In this document: positions 1 through 8,991 of the stretch, in pieces
How the letters are laid out: every line of letters begins with the position of its first letter
Numbering within the stretch: position 1 is the stretch's first letter
Assembly: GCA_944326855.1 (NCBI GenBank)
Contig: CALVFO010000028.1
Coordinates: 1-35,622 of the forward strand
Source: an uncultured Alistipes sp.
Lineage (GTDB): Bacteria > Bacteroidota > Bacteroidia > Bacteroidales > Rikenellaceae
Direction: 5' to 3'
Length of the DNA: 35,622 bases
Made by a program: the position numbers and the translations under genes
The notes under the pieces: generated by a model
Told to the model about the DNA's origin: nothing
Databases searched by the model: none
The model's input: only the letters and a program-made list of their open reading frames with translations

Positions 1-2
1 CC

Positions 3-3000
3 GTAGTGGGTACCACCCAAGGTACTTCCACCGGCGTGGATGGGTCTTACTCCATCAAGGCAAGAGTGGGCTCTCAGCTCTCTTTCTCTTACCTGGGGAT
101 GAAAACTCAAACCGTCACGGTAGGAAATACCACGACGATTGACATCACCTTGGAAAGCGAAGCTACCGACCTGGAAGATGTCGTAGTGATTGCCTTCGGT
201 ACGGCCAAGAAAAAAGACTTGACCGGATCGATGAGTACGATCGACTCCAAGATCCTGTCGACGCAGTCCAACTCAACCGTATCCCGCGCCTTGGAAGGGG
301 CTATCCCCGGGCTTCAGGTATCGGCCGTCGATGGTCAGCCGGGTCTGGATATGGGGATCCGTGTTCGTGGTATCGGTTCTGCCAATCAGGGAAACTCCAA
401 CGCTCTGATCGTGATCGACGGGGTTCCTCAGACCAACTCCGATAAAGGGGGTTTGAACGGTAGCAACCCGTTGGCCAGTCTGAACCCCAAGGATATCGAA
501 TCGCTGTCCGTACTGAAAGACGCTGCTTCGACCGCTTTGTACGGGGCCCGCGGTGCCAACGGTGTGATCTTGATCACCACCAAAAAAGGGAAACAAGGGA
601 AAGCTAAAGTATCGTTCGAAGGGCGCTGGGGGATCAACCAGATGGGTCCCAACCAGTATGACATGATTACTGACCCCAGTGACGTTTACGAATGGACTTG
701 GAAGAGTATCTACAACTCGGTTCGTTACAAACCCGATGCTTCGGAAGGATACACAACTCACGTAAACAACCCCAACATGACGCATGAAGATGCTGCCCGC
801 TTCGCCAGCGAACACCTCTTCAACTACATGGGGAGCACCTCCGAATTCAAACGCAACGGGTTGGGCAACTGGATGCTGTACGATGTTCCGGGTGCGGTTT
901 ATACCGCCGACGGTACGGGTGCAGACCACAGTGCCACGATGACCGGTGCTTATCTGGTGAACCCCGACGGGAAAATGAATCCCGATGCCAGACTGTTGTT
1001 CTACGATGACTGGAACGACATCTTCCTGCAGAACAAATTCCGTCAGGAATACAACGTCAATGTCAGCGGTGCTTCGGAAAAAGTCGACTACTATCTGTCG
1101 GTCGGCTACCTGGAAGATCCCTCTTATGTACGTGGTTCTTCGTTCAACCGTTACAGCGTTCGTAGCAACATCAACGCTCAAGTGACCAAATGGTTGAAAT
1201 CCGGTTTGAACATGTCTTACGCCCGTCGTTCCACCCAGTTCGCTCCTACCTCTTGGGGTCGTAACCCGGGTTCCAACGGGGGGAACATTTTCCGTCAATT
1301 GTGGGGCCAGAACCCCCTGAACCCCTTCTGGCAGCGTAACGCCGACGGTTCTTATGCCCTGGATGCCGAAGGAAACCGCATTGCCAACGTATCGGAAGGA
1401 CAGACTCCTTCTCCGCTGGGTTCCACCGTCATGAGCGGTTATGCCGGCAACGGGATCAACTTCATCGACATGTTGGAAAATGACCAGGATTTGACCATCG
1501 CCAACGACCTTAGCATGCGTGGCTATGTAGAAGCCAAATTCCTCAAAGACTTTACCTTCAATGCTACGTTGAGCTACGATAACAACCACACCACCCGTAA
1601 CCGTTACTGGAGCAACGAGGGTGGCCAGGGTATCTCTTACACCGGGATGCGCGGTAAATACTACACCAACTTCCAGAACATCAATGCTCAGCAAACTTTG
1701 ACCTGGGCTCACGACTACGGTCAGCACCATGTCGATGTGATGCTCGGTCACGAATTCAACTGGATGGGCTACGAAGATATCAACTTCAAGAGTTCTTACT
1801 CGTTGATCCCGGGCTTCGATGCCGGCGCCAACTTCGTCGGTATGAACAGTGGGGTTAACTCTTTCGGCGGTAACGGTACCGGTGCTGCTCAGGAAGCCTT
1901 GGAAGGTTACTTCGCTCGTGCCAACTACAACTATGCCGGTAAATATTACCTGAGCGCCAGTGTACGTGCCGACGGTTCTTCGAAATTCAAAGATGTCGAC
2001 AAACGTTGGGGTGCTTTCTGGTCTGTCGGCGGTGCATGGCGTCTCTCCAGCGAAAGTTGGATGGAAAATGCCAGCTGGGTAAACGACCTGAAACTTCGTG
2101 TCAGCTACGGTACGACCGGTAACCAGAACGGTGTGAACCGTTACTCGGGTTATCAGACCTGGAGTTTGGGTGCCGCAGGCTATACTTACAGCGGAACTTC
2201 GGCTACTCCTACCGGCTTTAAGCTGTCAAAAGGTGGCTATGTAAACGACGCCCTGACCTGGGAAAAAGTTCAGTCGCTCGACGTCGGTCTGGATTTCCGT
2301 CTGTGGGATCGCTTCTACGGAACCATCGACTTCTACAACCGTGTAACTACCAACGCCATCTGGCAAGCTCCGATCGCCTACTCGCTGGGTCAGGACTATA
2401 TCGACCAGAACTCGGCTAGAATCCGCAACACCGGGATTGAAATCGAGTTGGGCGTAGACATTATCCGCACGCCGGACATCCTCTGGTCCGTGAACGTAAA
2501 CGGTACGCACTACCGCAACAAACTGTTGGAAGTTCCTGCCGGGGTAGGCTCGGAAGAACTGAACGGTTGCTGGACCGCCGGTGTTGACGGTTGGGCCGCC
2601 AACGGGGGTGCATCTACTAATCAAATCACGTATCTGCGTGGCGTAGGCAAAGACCTCTACAACATGTATCTGTTCAAATATGCCGGCATCGACCAGAACA
2701 CCGGTTTGGCTCAATACTGGCATACGGTTGACCACAACGCTGATGAAAACGGCAAATACGCCGATCTGCCCGAAGGCACGATCGTCAATACGACTGAAAT
2801 CAGTCTGGCCGACCGTTACGAAATGGGTACGGCAACTCCCGACTTCATCGGTGGTTTCGGAACCTCTTTCCGTTACAAAAACTTCGATTTCAGTGCACAG
2901 TTCGCTTTCCAACTGGGTGGGAAATTCCTGAGCGTTGAATACGCTAACGGTCTCTACATGAGTGACAGACTTTACTACGTATCTTCTGAACTCGTCGGCA

Positions 3001-3356
3001 ATACCTGGACTCCGGAAAATACCGGTGCCAAATTCCCGATGCAGATGTACCAGAGCGGTCTGGGCTATGTCGGAGGTTGTACCCTCGGTAGCTGGATGTA
3101 TACCGACCTGTCTCTGTTCAAAGCCTCTTACCTGAACGTGAAGAACATCACCATCGGTTATAACCTGCCTCAAAAATGGATGGATAAGATCGGTATCGAC
3201 GGTATCCGCGTATACGCTTCGGGCGACAACCTGTGGATGGTTACCGAACACTCGGGTATCGATCCCCGCATGTCTTTGGTCGGCGGTATGGAAGTAGGTG
3301 CCTACACCTATCCCTACATGCGTACTTGGTCACTGGGTGTAAACGTTACTTTCTAA
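3..3356 (+). CDS. SusC/RagA-family TonB-dependent outer-membrane transporter (5' end outside window)
   Basis: This is the TonB-energised outer-membrane channel that imports oligosaccharides captured by its SusD partner. The frame is open from base 3, so the start codon, signal peptide and first part of the carboxypeptidase-D regulatory-like domain lie before the window; the GTG at 6 is not the real start. Visible in order: the end of the regulatory-like domain (GSYSIKARVGSQLSFSYLG), the linker DVVVIAFGT, the plug domain at about 230-600 with SRALEGAIPGLQV, IRVRGIGS, IVIDGVP and LYGARGANGVILITTKKG, then a long beta-barrel ending in the aromatic-terminated TWSLGVNVTF. About 1118 residues are visible, a normal length for the family once the missing start is added. 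The susD-like gene follows after 13 nt, so the two are cotranscribed. Substrate cannot be read from the sequence. Confidence 0.96.
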   Translation, partial: VVGTTQGTSTGVDGSYSIKARVGSQLSFSYLGMKTQTVTVGNTTTIDITLESEATDLEDVVVIAFGTAKKKDLTGSMSTIDSKILSTQSNSTVSRALEGAIPGLQVSAVDGQPGLDMGIRVRGIGSANQGNSNALIVIDGVPQTNSDKGGLNGSNPLASLNPKDIESLSVLKDAASTALYGARGANGVILITTKKGKQGKAKVSFEGRWGINQMGPNQYDMITDPSDVYEWTWKSIYNSVRYKPDASEGYTTHVNNPNMTHEDAARFASEHLFNYMGSTSEFKRNGLGNWMLYDVPGAVYTADGTGADHSATMTGAYLVNPDGKMNPDARLLFYDDWNDIFLQNKFRQEYNVNVSGASEKVDYYLSVGYLEDPSYVRGSSFNRYSVRSNINAQVTKWLKSGLNMSYARRSTQFAPTSWGRNPGSNGGNIFRQLWGQNPLNPFWQRNADGSYALDAEGNRIANVSEGQTPSPLGSTVMSGYAGNGINFIDMLENDQDLTIANDLSMRGYVEAKFLKDFTFNATLSYDNNHTTRNRYWSNEGGQGISYTGMRGKYYTNFQNINAQQTLTWAHDYGQHHVDVMLGHEFNWMGYEDINFKSSYSLIPGFDAGANFVGMNSGVNSFGGNGTGAAQEALEGYFARANYNYAGKYYLSASVRADGSSKFKDVDKRWGAFWSVGGAWRLSSESWMENASWVNDLKLRVSYGTTGNQNGVNRYSGYQTWSLGAAGYTYSGTSATPTGFKLSKGGYVNDALTWEKVQSLDVGLDFRLWDRFYGTIDFYNRVTTNAIWQAPIAYSLGQDYIDQNSARIRNTGIEIELGVDIIRTPDILWSVNVNGTHYRNKLLEVPAGVGSEELNGCWTAGVDGWAANGGASTNQITYLRGVGKDLYNMYLFKYAGIDQNTGLAQYWHTVDHNADENGKYADLPEGTIVNTTEISLADRYEMGTATPDFIGGFGTSFRYKNFDFSAQFAFQLGGKFLSVEYANGLYMSDRLYYVSSELVGNTWTPENTGAKFPMQMYQSGLGYVGGCTLGSWMYTDLSLFKASYLNVKNITIGYNLPQKWMDKIGIDGIRVYASGDNLWMVTEHSGIDPRMSLVGGMEVGAYTYPYMRTWSLGVNVTF

Positions 3357-3369
3357 AAACTTAGAAATT

Positions 3370-5007
3370 ATGAAAAAATACTTGATTATATTAGCATTGG
3401 TAGGTGTAGCCACCACATCCTGCTATGAAAAATTAAATATTACACCGCCTAACAACATCGTCGATGAACAGATCGAAGAGTTGCTGAACAGCGGTGACGA
3501 GACCCAAATCCAGTTGGTTTTGGGCGGTATGGCCAACGCCATGCCGGAAGAATACCGCGAAAATGTCACCGGTTCCGAAACTCGTTATTCCAATACCGAA
3601 GGGTTACAATACATGCGTAACCTGGAAGGAAACGACATTGTATTCGGGAACTTGGTAAACTCTTCTACTTTCGGGACTCTCGAATATATGCTGGGCGATT
3701 TCATTACCTCGGCTACCGATAAGAACTATCCTTATTGGAAAATCGCATGGGACCGTATTCACCCGGCCAATAAACTGTTGGCTTATGTTCCTGCCGATAA
3801 AGTCGGCAACAGCAACCTTATGAAAGAATATCGTGCTCGTGCCCTCTTTATCCGGGCTCACGGTTATCTGTTGCTGATGCAGGATTATCGTCCGGCCATG
3901 TCGCAGGGCAACACCAAAGGGATGCCGCTGTACACCGAATGGAACCCCACTCAGGAATATGCGGAATATGCTTCGGCCGAAGCAACTTGGAATTTCATTC
4001 TCACCGACCTGAAGGAAGCCGTACAACTGCTCAAAGAAGCCGGTATCGGTGTGACCAAGGATAACCTGCAGGATATCGACCTGGCTGTTGTTAACTACGA
4101 ATTGGCACGTGCCGCTCTGTATGCCGAAGATTATGCTACTTGCATCTCGGCTTGCAACGAAGTCCTGAGCGCATACAATACGTTTATGAGCGAAGAACAA
4201 TACGTAGCTCAGAGCATCAATGGTTACGACGCAAACGGTCTGCCCGCTCGTGGGGAAGACGGTCTGGTATCGTTCTATGCTGAAAACAGCGGTTTCCTCT
4301 GCCTGGCTCAGAACCCGGAAGCCATTTTGGGTTGGGGTACCGATAAATCCATTAAAACGGCCGACGGTTGGTTGAATATCTTCTCGACCGGAAACGGAGG
4401 GGAAGGAAGTTGCTTCGCCCGTATCGACGACCGTTTGTATGACTTGATCGATCCGCGCGACTATCGTGGCGACAACTTCATGGTTCAGGCTCTGGGTAAC
4501 CACACTTATCCTTTCACGGGCAACCAAACCAACATCCAGACCTACTCGAACCTGAAATTCGCCAACACCGTAGGTATCGACGGGACAACTAACGAAAATC
4601 CGCGTGAAACGGTAGGGAATGTCGACGAAATCGACATCCGTATGTCTGAAGTATTGCTGATGAAAGCTGAAGCCGAAGCACAAAGCGGTTCCGGCGATGC
4701 CAAAGCCACGTTGAACCTGTTGTTGGCTGCCCGCACCCGGGCCGGAGAACCCACCATGACCTGCGACAACTATGCCTCCATGGCCGGTATGACTCCGCTG
4801 CAGATGGTACAGTTGCAGTTCCGTATCGAAATGTGGGGTGAAAAAGGGTTGGAATACTACAACAACAAACGTTGGGGTATCGCTGTTGATCGCGCCAGCT
4901 CGAACGTTCACTGGAGCAAAGGAAACTATCCGGTTGCCAACATGGTATGCCAGCTCCCGCTGAACGAAGTACAGTACAACCCCTATGCTTCTGCTGCTCA
5001 GAACTAA
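3370..5007 (+). CDS. SusD/RagB-family nutrient-binding lipoprotein
   Basis: This is the surface lipoprotein that sits as a lid on the SusC channel and binds glycan. The signal peptide is short (MKKYLIILALVGVATTSC) with lipobox Cys18. The mature protein shows the alpha-helical SusD fold signatures: PYWKIAWDRIHPANKLL, the helical hairpin AEYRARALFIRAHGYLLLMQDYRPAM (read with K for A at its start), and the C-terminal block with EIDIRMSEVLLMKAEAEAQ followed by RIEMWGEKGLEYYNNKRWG. The length of 545 residues is usual. The start is fixed by the signal peptide and the 13-nt gap from the SusC gene. A strong terminator lies 23 nt downstream, so the susCD pair is its own transcription unit, separate from the glycoside hydrolase run that follows. 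Confidence 0.96.
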   Translation: MKKYLIILALVGVATTSCYEKLNITPPNNIVDEQIEELLNSGDETQIQLVLGGMANAMPEEYRENVTGSETRYSNTEGLQYMRNLEGNDIVFGNLVNSSTFGTLEYMLGDFITSATDKNYPYWKIAWDRIHPANKLLAYVPADKVGNSNLMKEYRARALFIRAHGYLLLMQDYRPAMSQGNTKGMPLYTEWNPTQEYAEYASAEATWNFILTDLKEAVQLLKEAGIGVTKDNLQDIDLAVVNYELARAALYAEDYATCISACNEVLSAYNTFMSEEQYVAQSINGYDANGLPARGEDGLVSFYAENSGFLCLAQNPEAILGWGTDKSIKTADGWLNIFSTGNGGEGSCFARIDDRLYDLIDPRDYRGDNFMVQALGNHTYPFTGNQTNIQTYSNLKFANTVGIDGTTNENPRETVGNVDEIDIRMSEVLLMKAEAEAQSGSGDAKATLNLLLAARTRAGEPTMTCDNYASMAGMTPLQMVQLQFRIEMWGEKGLEYYNNKRWGIAVDRASSNVHWSKGNYPVANMVCQLPLNEVQYNPYASAAQN

Positions 5008-5030
5008 TTCTGAATATAGTTACGCTTCAA

Positions 5031-5062
5031 GGGCCGGAGATGATCTCCGGCCCTTCTTTTTT
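5031..5062 (+). terminator. Intrinsic terminator after susCD
   Basis: A perfect 10-bp GC-rich stem (GGGCCGGAGA with TCTCCGGCCC, loop TGA) is followed directly by TTCTTTTTTC. It starts 23 nt after the SusD stop codon and is a textbook Rho-independent terminator. Confidence 0.92.
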
Positions 5063-5114
5063 CGGACCCAAACAGGAAGTCGGGGAAAATCCATGAGCCA
5101 TCAAAAATTTTTAT

Positions 5115-5122
5115 TACCTTTG
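5115..5122 (+). promoter_or_regulatory. Bacteroides-type -7 element (TACCTTTG) for the hydrolase run
   Basis: TACCTTTG matches the Bacteroidota sigma-ABfr -7 consensus TAnnTTTG exactly. It lies 26 nt before the ATG at 5149 and after the susCD terminator, so the glycoside hydrolase genes probably have their own promoter. No clear TTTG -33 element is found at the expected 19-21 nt spacing (the bases there read CATG), so this may need an activator or may be weak. Confidence 0.5.
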
Positions 5123-5148
5123 AACGTATCTAACCTAACCCGTCACCT

Positions 5149-6804
5149 ATGAGAAACCGAAACATCCTGGTTCTGCTATCGCTTTGTATCGGAGCCATTG
5201 CTCTGAGCTTCAACAGTTGCACACAAGCTCCCCAAAGTCCGGAACGAACCCACCGCCTGATCCACAACAACGATGGAACCGATGCTCTCTACAATCGATG
5301 GTTCCATAACCGTCCGCTCTGTAAAGCAGATATCGAAGCCTATGTGGATATGGTCGCCGAATCCCAGGTTACAACCTATATGATGTGTTCGGGCAGCGAT
5401 TTCGTTTATTACCGATCGAAGTACGGGCGCCCCTTCGGCGACGACCGTAACGGCACGCTCGATTGCGGAAACGATACCGCCACCCTGCGCGTATGGCGGG
5501 AATATTACCGCAACATCCAAAACCTCGAAAACGAAGGTACCGACGTGATCGAAGCCTCGTTACTCCGAGCTCAGGAAAAAGGCATGGAAGCCTTTATCAC
5601 CTACCGTATGAACGACCTGCACTTCGCCGACACCTCTTATAATTGCCCGATCCATTACAGCGATTTCTGGATGGCCCATCCCGAATACTGGCTCGGAGAT
5701 TCGACCCAGGGATGGCACAGTGCCGGCGCCCTGAACTTTGCCATCGACGAGGTCCGCCAACGCAAGCTGGATATGATCACCGAACAGCTGGAAAAATACG
5801 AAATGATCGACGGTTTCGACATGGACTTCATGCGTTTCCCGGTCTATTTCAAAAGCGGAGAGGGACCCCAAAATGCCCACCTGATTACCGACCTCGTACG
5901 TAAGGTCCGGGCCAAAGTGGATTCGGTTTCTCAAGTGCGCGGGAAAAAGATTCTGTTGTCCGTCCGCGTTCCCTTCACCCTGGAAGGCTGCCTGATGAAA
6001 GGACTCGACGTCCGAGAATGGGTGAAGGAAGGATTGGTGGATTTCATCAGCATCGGAGCCCATTGGAAAGGGGAAACCGCCATGCCGGTGGCCAAATTCC
6101 GTCAGGATCTGGGTAACGACCAGATTCCGATCTACGCCACCATCGACGACGGAGGATATACCCCCCGGGAATTCTTCTCGGCCGGCATGTTCCGGGGAAT
6201 GGCCTCCCACATCCTTGCACAAGGAGCCGACGGGGTTCATCTGTTCAACTACTATTTCGGTCAATACAACTCGGAACTCAACGGTAAGATCAAATTGGAA
6301 GAGGGCGGACAGGTTTGTCGGGTCATCGACCCCGCCCTGTTGCAAGAACTCGGTACGCTGGAAACCCTCAAGGGCCGCAATAAAATATTTTGTGAATCGG
6401 ACGGGGTAACCGACACGTATGGAATTCTGCAGGTAGGTTCATTGCCGCTGGCCGTCAGCGACAGCCGCCGGGCTTCGGCCAACCTCTTTATCGGAGACGA
6501 CCTCGAAGAGAGCGTTCCCGAAGAAACGATTCTGTTTGTACGCACCGACCGCCCGGCGCAATTCAAACTGGAAGTCAACGGAGTGAGTGTCACCGAACAA
6601 CGCCCCGACTACCCGAAACTGTACGACCGCTGCCGAGGCCTGATCGACAACGACCAGGTTTATGCGTTCGTCCTACCGTCCGGAGCCCTGCATCAGGGAG
6701 ACAATCAAATCAGCTTCCTCTCACAAGGCCAGTTGCTGTTCGTGGTTCGCCGGCTGGAAGCCGCCCTCAAATACGGAGACGTAGAAACCCACGGATATTT
6801 CTAA
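5149..6804 (+). CDS. Exported lipoprotein, TIM-barrel glycoside hydrolase-like (GHL10-related)
   Basis: A signal peptide with lipobox LSFNSC (Cys24) places this at the membrane, probably on the cell surface like other proteins of such loci. The body resembles the family 10-like glycosylhydrolases (GHL10): YMMCSGSDF near the start, EKGMEAFITYRMND for a strand-helix unit, the acidic strand end IDGFDMDFMRFP (Asp224 and Asp226) where catalytic acids usually sit, then LSVRVPF, REWVKEGLVDFISIGAHW and IYATID. A C-terminal beta domain follows from about residue 430. It is the first gene after the susCD terminator and has its own -7 element; it is therefore probably part of the same glycan pathway. 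The exact CAZy family and substrate are not recognised, and the barrel call is by pattern only. Confidence 0.7.
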   Translation: MRNRNILVLLSLCIGAIALSFNSCTQAPQSPERTHRLIHNNDGTDALYNRWFHNRPLCKADIEAYVDMVAESQVTTYMMCSGSDFVYYRSKYGRPFGDDRNGTLDCGNDTATLRVWREYYRNIQNLENEGTDVIEASLLRAQEKGMEAFITYRMNDLHFADTSYNCPIHYSDFWMAHPEYWLGDSTQGWHSAGALNFAIDEVRQRKLDMITEQLEKYEMIDGFDMDFMRFPVYFKSGEGPQNAHLITDLVRKVRAKVDSVSQVRGKKILLSVRVPFTLEGCLMKGLDVREWVKEGLVDFISIGAHWKGETAMPVAKFRQDLGNDQIPIYATIDDGGYTPREFFSAGMFRGMASHILAQGADGVHLFNYYFGQYNSELNGKIKLEEGGQVCRVIDPALLQELGTLETLKGRNKIFCESDGVTDTYGILQVGSLPLAVSDSRRASANLFIGDDLEESVPEETILFVRTDRPAQFKLEVNGVSVTEQRPDYPKLYDRCRGLIDNDQVYAFVLPSGALHQGDNQISFLSQGQLLFVVRRLEAALKYGDVETHGYF

Positions 6805-6836
6805 CCGACCCATCATTTCAAAAAACCTTAACCACA

Positions 6837-6864
6837 CGGGCGGTCTCTGCAGAGAAACCGCCCG
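6837..6864 (+). terminator. GC-rich hairpin just before the beta-helix gene
   Basis: CGGGCGGT pairs with ACCGCCCG across a 12-nt, internally self-complementary interior (CTCTGCAGAG). It begins 33 nt after the previous stop and is followed by TTTATG. The T-run is short, so it may be a weak terminator, an attenuator or an RNA-stability hairpin rather than a full stop. No separate promoter is visible for the next gene, which suggests read-through. Confidence 0.5.
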
Positions 6865-6882
6865 TTTATGCCCCTAAATATC

Positions 6883-8991
6883 ATGAACCGAATTTTACGA
6901 CCGATTCTTTGCGCCCTGATGCTGCTGACCGGGAACGTCGGCGTCACCGCCGGGCCCCAGCGACTGTATGTTTCCCCGAGCGGTTCGGACCACAACGACG
7001 GAAGTTCACCGACAACCGCTCTGCAAACCCTCGAAGGCGCCCGTAATGCCGTACGCAGCCTCAAGGCCCATAACGAATTGAACGGCCCGCTGGAAGTGAT
7101 TTTCGCCACAGGTACCTACCCCATCTCCCGGACGGTAGTCTTCACGACGGAAGATTCCGGTACACCCGAAGCCCCCATTACCTATCGCAGCGAACAAGAA
7201 GGCCAAGCGCTTTTGAGTGGAGGGATCGCCGTCACCGGCTGGAAGAAACACAAAAACGGCATTTGGGTGACCACTCTCCCGCTAGTGAAAGAGGGGAAAT
7301 GGTGGTTCCGTCAACTGTATGTGAACGGACAATGGCGCGGCCGGGCCCGGACCCCGAATCAGGGTGTACTGGAAGTCAAGGCCACGACCGACACCACCAC
7401 CAGCCTGCGCAGTTATCAGGTTCCCAGCGATTCCTTCATTTTCGCCCCCGGCGACATCGACCCGACGTGGGAACATCCTGAAAACGGAGAGGCAATCATC
7501 TACCACTATTGGACCGACACTCACCTGCCGATCCGGGATATCGATGCCTCCCAGAACCGTATTTCTTTCGGATATCCGTCGGGGAAAGTCTTTCGGGACG
7601 GTTTCGAAGGCGATTTGGCCCGTTATGTCATCGAGAACGTCTATGAAACCCTCGACCAACCGGGCGAGTGGGTCCTCGAACGCGCCACCGGCCGGCTGTT
7701 CTATATGCCCATGCCGGGTGAAGACATGAACCGGATCGAAGTAATCGCCCCGGCCACCCAAACCCTGATCTCGATCGAAGGCGATCCGCTCGAAGGGGAA
7801 TGGGTCGAAAATCTCGCTTTCGAAGGTCTGCAATTCGCATACTCCAATTTCGAGCTTCCCTGGGGCGACTGCAACAACGACCAGGGTAGTGCCAGCGTCG
7901 CCGCCTGCATCGACCTGCGAGGGGCAAGAGGGTGTTCCTTCGAAGGCTGTACCCTGCGCAATCTCGGGACTTTCGGATTCGAGTTGTTCGAAGGTTGTAC
8001 CTCCAACCGCCTCTGTTACAATACGCTCGAAGAACTTGCCGCCGGAGGAATCCGCATCCGGGGCGCTGTGGCCGGAGGGAATCCGGCCCTACGTACCGGC
8101 GACAATACGATCAGCGACAACACGATCGCCCACTACGGTCTGACCTACCCGTCAGGAGTCGGGATTCTGGTCATGCACAGCGACCGCAATACGATAACCC
8201 ACAATCTGATCCACCATGGCGACTATACCGGCATCTCGGTCGGATGGTCGTGGGGCTACCTGCGCAGCGCCGCACGGGGCAACCTGATCGAAAAAAACCA
8301 TATCCATGATATCGGTTACAACAACCTGCTCTCGGATATGGGCGGCATCTACACCCTGGGGCTCTCACCCGGAACCACCGTAAGGGGCAATCTGGTCCAT
8401 GACGTCAATGCGAACCGATACGGCGGATGGGGTATCTATGCCGACGAAGGTTCGACCTCGATTCTGGTGGAGAACAACATCGTCTACCACACCAAATTCG
8501 GAACGTTCAACATCCATTATGCCAAAGACCTCGTCGTTCGCAACAACATCTTTGCCTTGGGACGGCTTCAGCAATACTCGCGTTCGAAACGCGAACCCCA
8601 TACGACCGTCTATTTCGAAGGCAATATCCTCTACTGGACGCAGGGACGGCTGTTGGTCGACGAATACGAATGGAAAGACGAACCCTATTCACTCCACGTC
8701 AACCCTTATCTGCCTCCTCGGGATACGACCGTCACCTATGTCAGCGACTGGAACCTGTTTTACAATCCGAACCAGCCGAAATCGGAGGCCGATTTCAGTG
8801 GCCGCAGTTGGGAGGAATGGCTCGCCGAAGGCAAAGACCGTCACTCGATCTATGCAGACCCGATGTTCGTCGATCCGGAACATTTCGATTTCCGCCTGCA
8901 GCCCGACTCGCCGGCTTTCAAACTCGGTTTCCAACCCATTGACACCCGGGACGTAGGACCTCGTCCCCGAAACAATACTCCTGCACGATGA
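6883..8991 (+). CDS. Exported parallel beta-helix glycoside hydrolase, GH141-like
   Basis: I choose the ATG at 6883 (MNRILRPILCALMLLTGNVGVTAG) because it begins a clean signal peptide; an ATG at 6868 adds five residues and abuts a hairpin. The mature protein opens with RLYVSPSGSDHNDGSSP and TALQTLEGARNAVRSL, the typical N-terminus of right-handed beta-helix glycosidases. It continues with FRQLYVNGQWRGRARTPN, a signature I associate with GH141 (known members act as fucosidase or xylanase). From about residue 330 come parallel beta-helix coils with repeated N-x-I patterns (GDNTISDNTIAHYG, NTITHNLIHHGDYTGI, NLIEKNHIHDIGYN, SILVENNIVYHT). The end overlaps the GH3 start as ATGA, indicating translational coupling. 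GH141 is a family-level call; generic Ig-like/beta-helix carbohydrate enzyme is the alternative. Confidence 0.72.
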   Translation: MNRILRPILCALMLLTGNVGVTAGPQRLYVSPSGSDHNDGSSPTTALQTLEGARNAVRSLKAHNELNGPLEVIFATGTYPISRTVVFTTEDSGTPEAPITYRSEQEGQALLSGGIAVTGWKKHKNGIWVTTLPLVKEGKWWFRQLYVNGQWRGRARTPNQGVLEVKATTDTTTSLRSYQVPSDSFIFAPGDIDPTWEHPENGEAIIYHYWTDTHLPIRDIDASQNRISFGYPSGKVFRDGFEGDLARYVIENVYETLDQPGEWVLERATGRLFYMPMPGEDMNRIEVIAPATQTLISIEGDPLEGEWVENLAFEGLQFAYSNFELPWGDCNNDQGSASVAACIDLRGARGCSFEGCTLRNLGTFGFELFEGCTSNRLCYNTLEELAAGGIRIRGAVAGGNPALRTGDNTISDNTIAHYGLTYPSGVGILVMHSDRNTITHNLIHHGDYTGISVGWSWGYLRSAARGNLIEKNHIHDIGYNNLLSDMGGIYTLGLSPGTTVRGNLVHDVNANRYGGWGIYADEGSTSILVENNIVYHTKFGTFNIHYAKDLVVRNNIFALGRLQQYSRSKREPHTTVYFEGNILYWTQGRLLVDEYEWKDEPYSLHVNPYLPPRDTTVTYVSDWNLFYNPNQPKSEADFSGRSWEEWLAEGKDRHSIYADPMFVDPEHFDFRLQPDSPAFKLGFQPIDTRDVGPRPRNNTPAR

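Noticed and set aside
273-1751. Long - strand open frame opposite the SusC gene
   Set aside because: It mirrors a GC-rich, strongly conserved coding strand; the SusC frame has clear family motifs and this frame has none.
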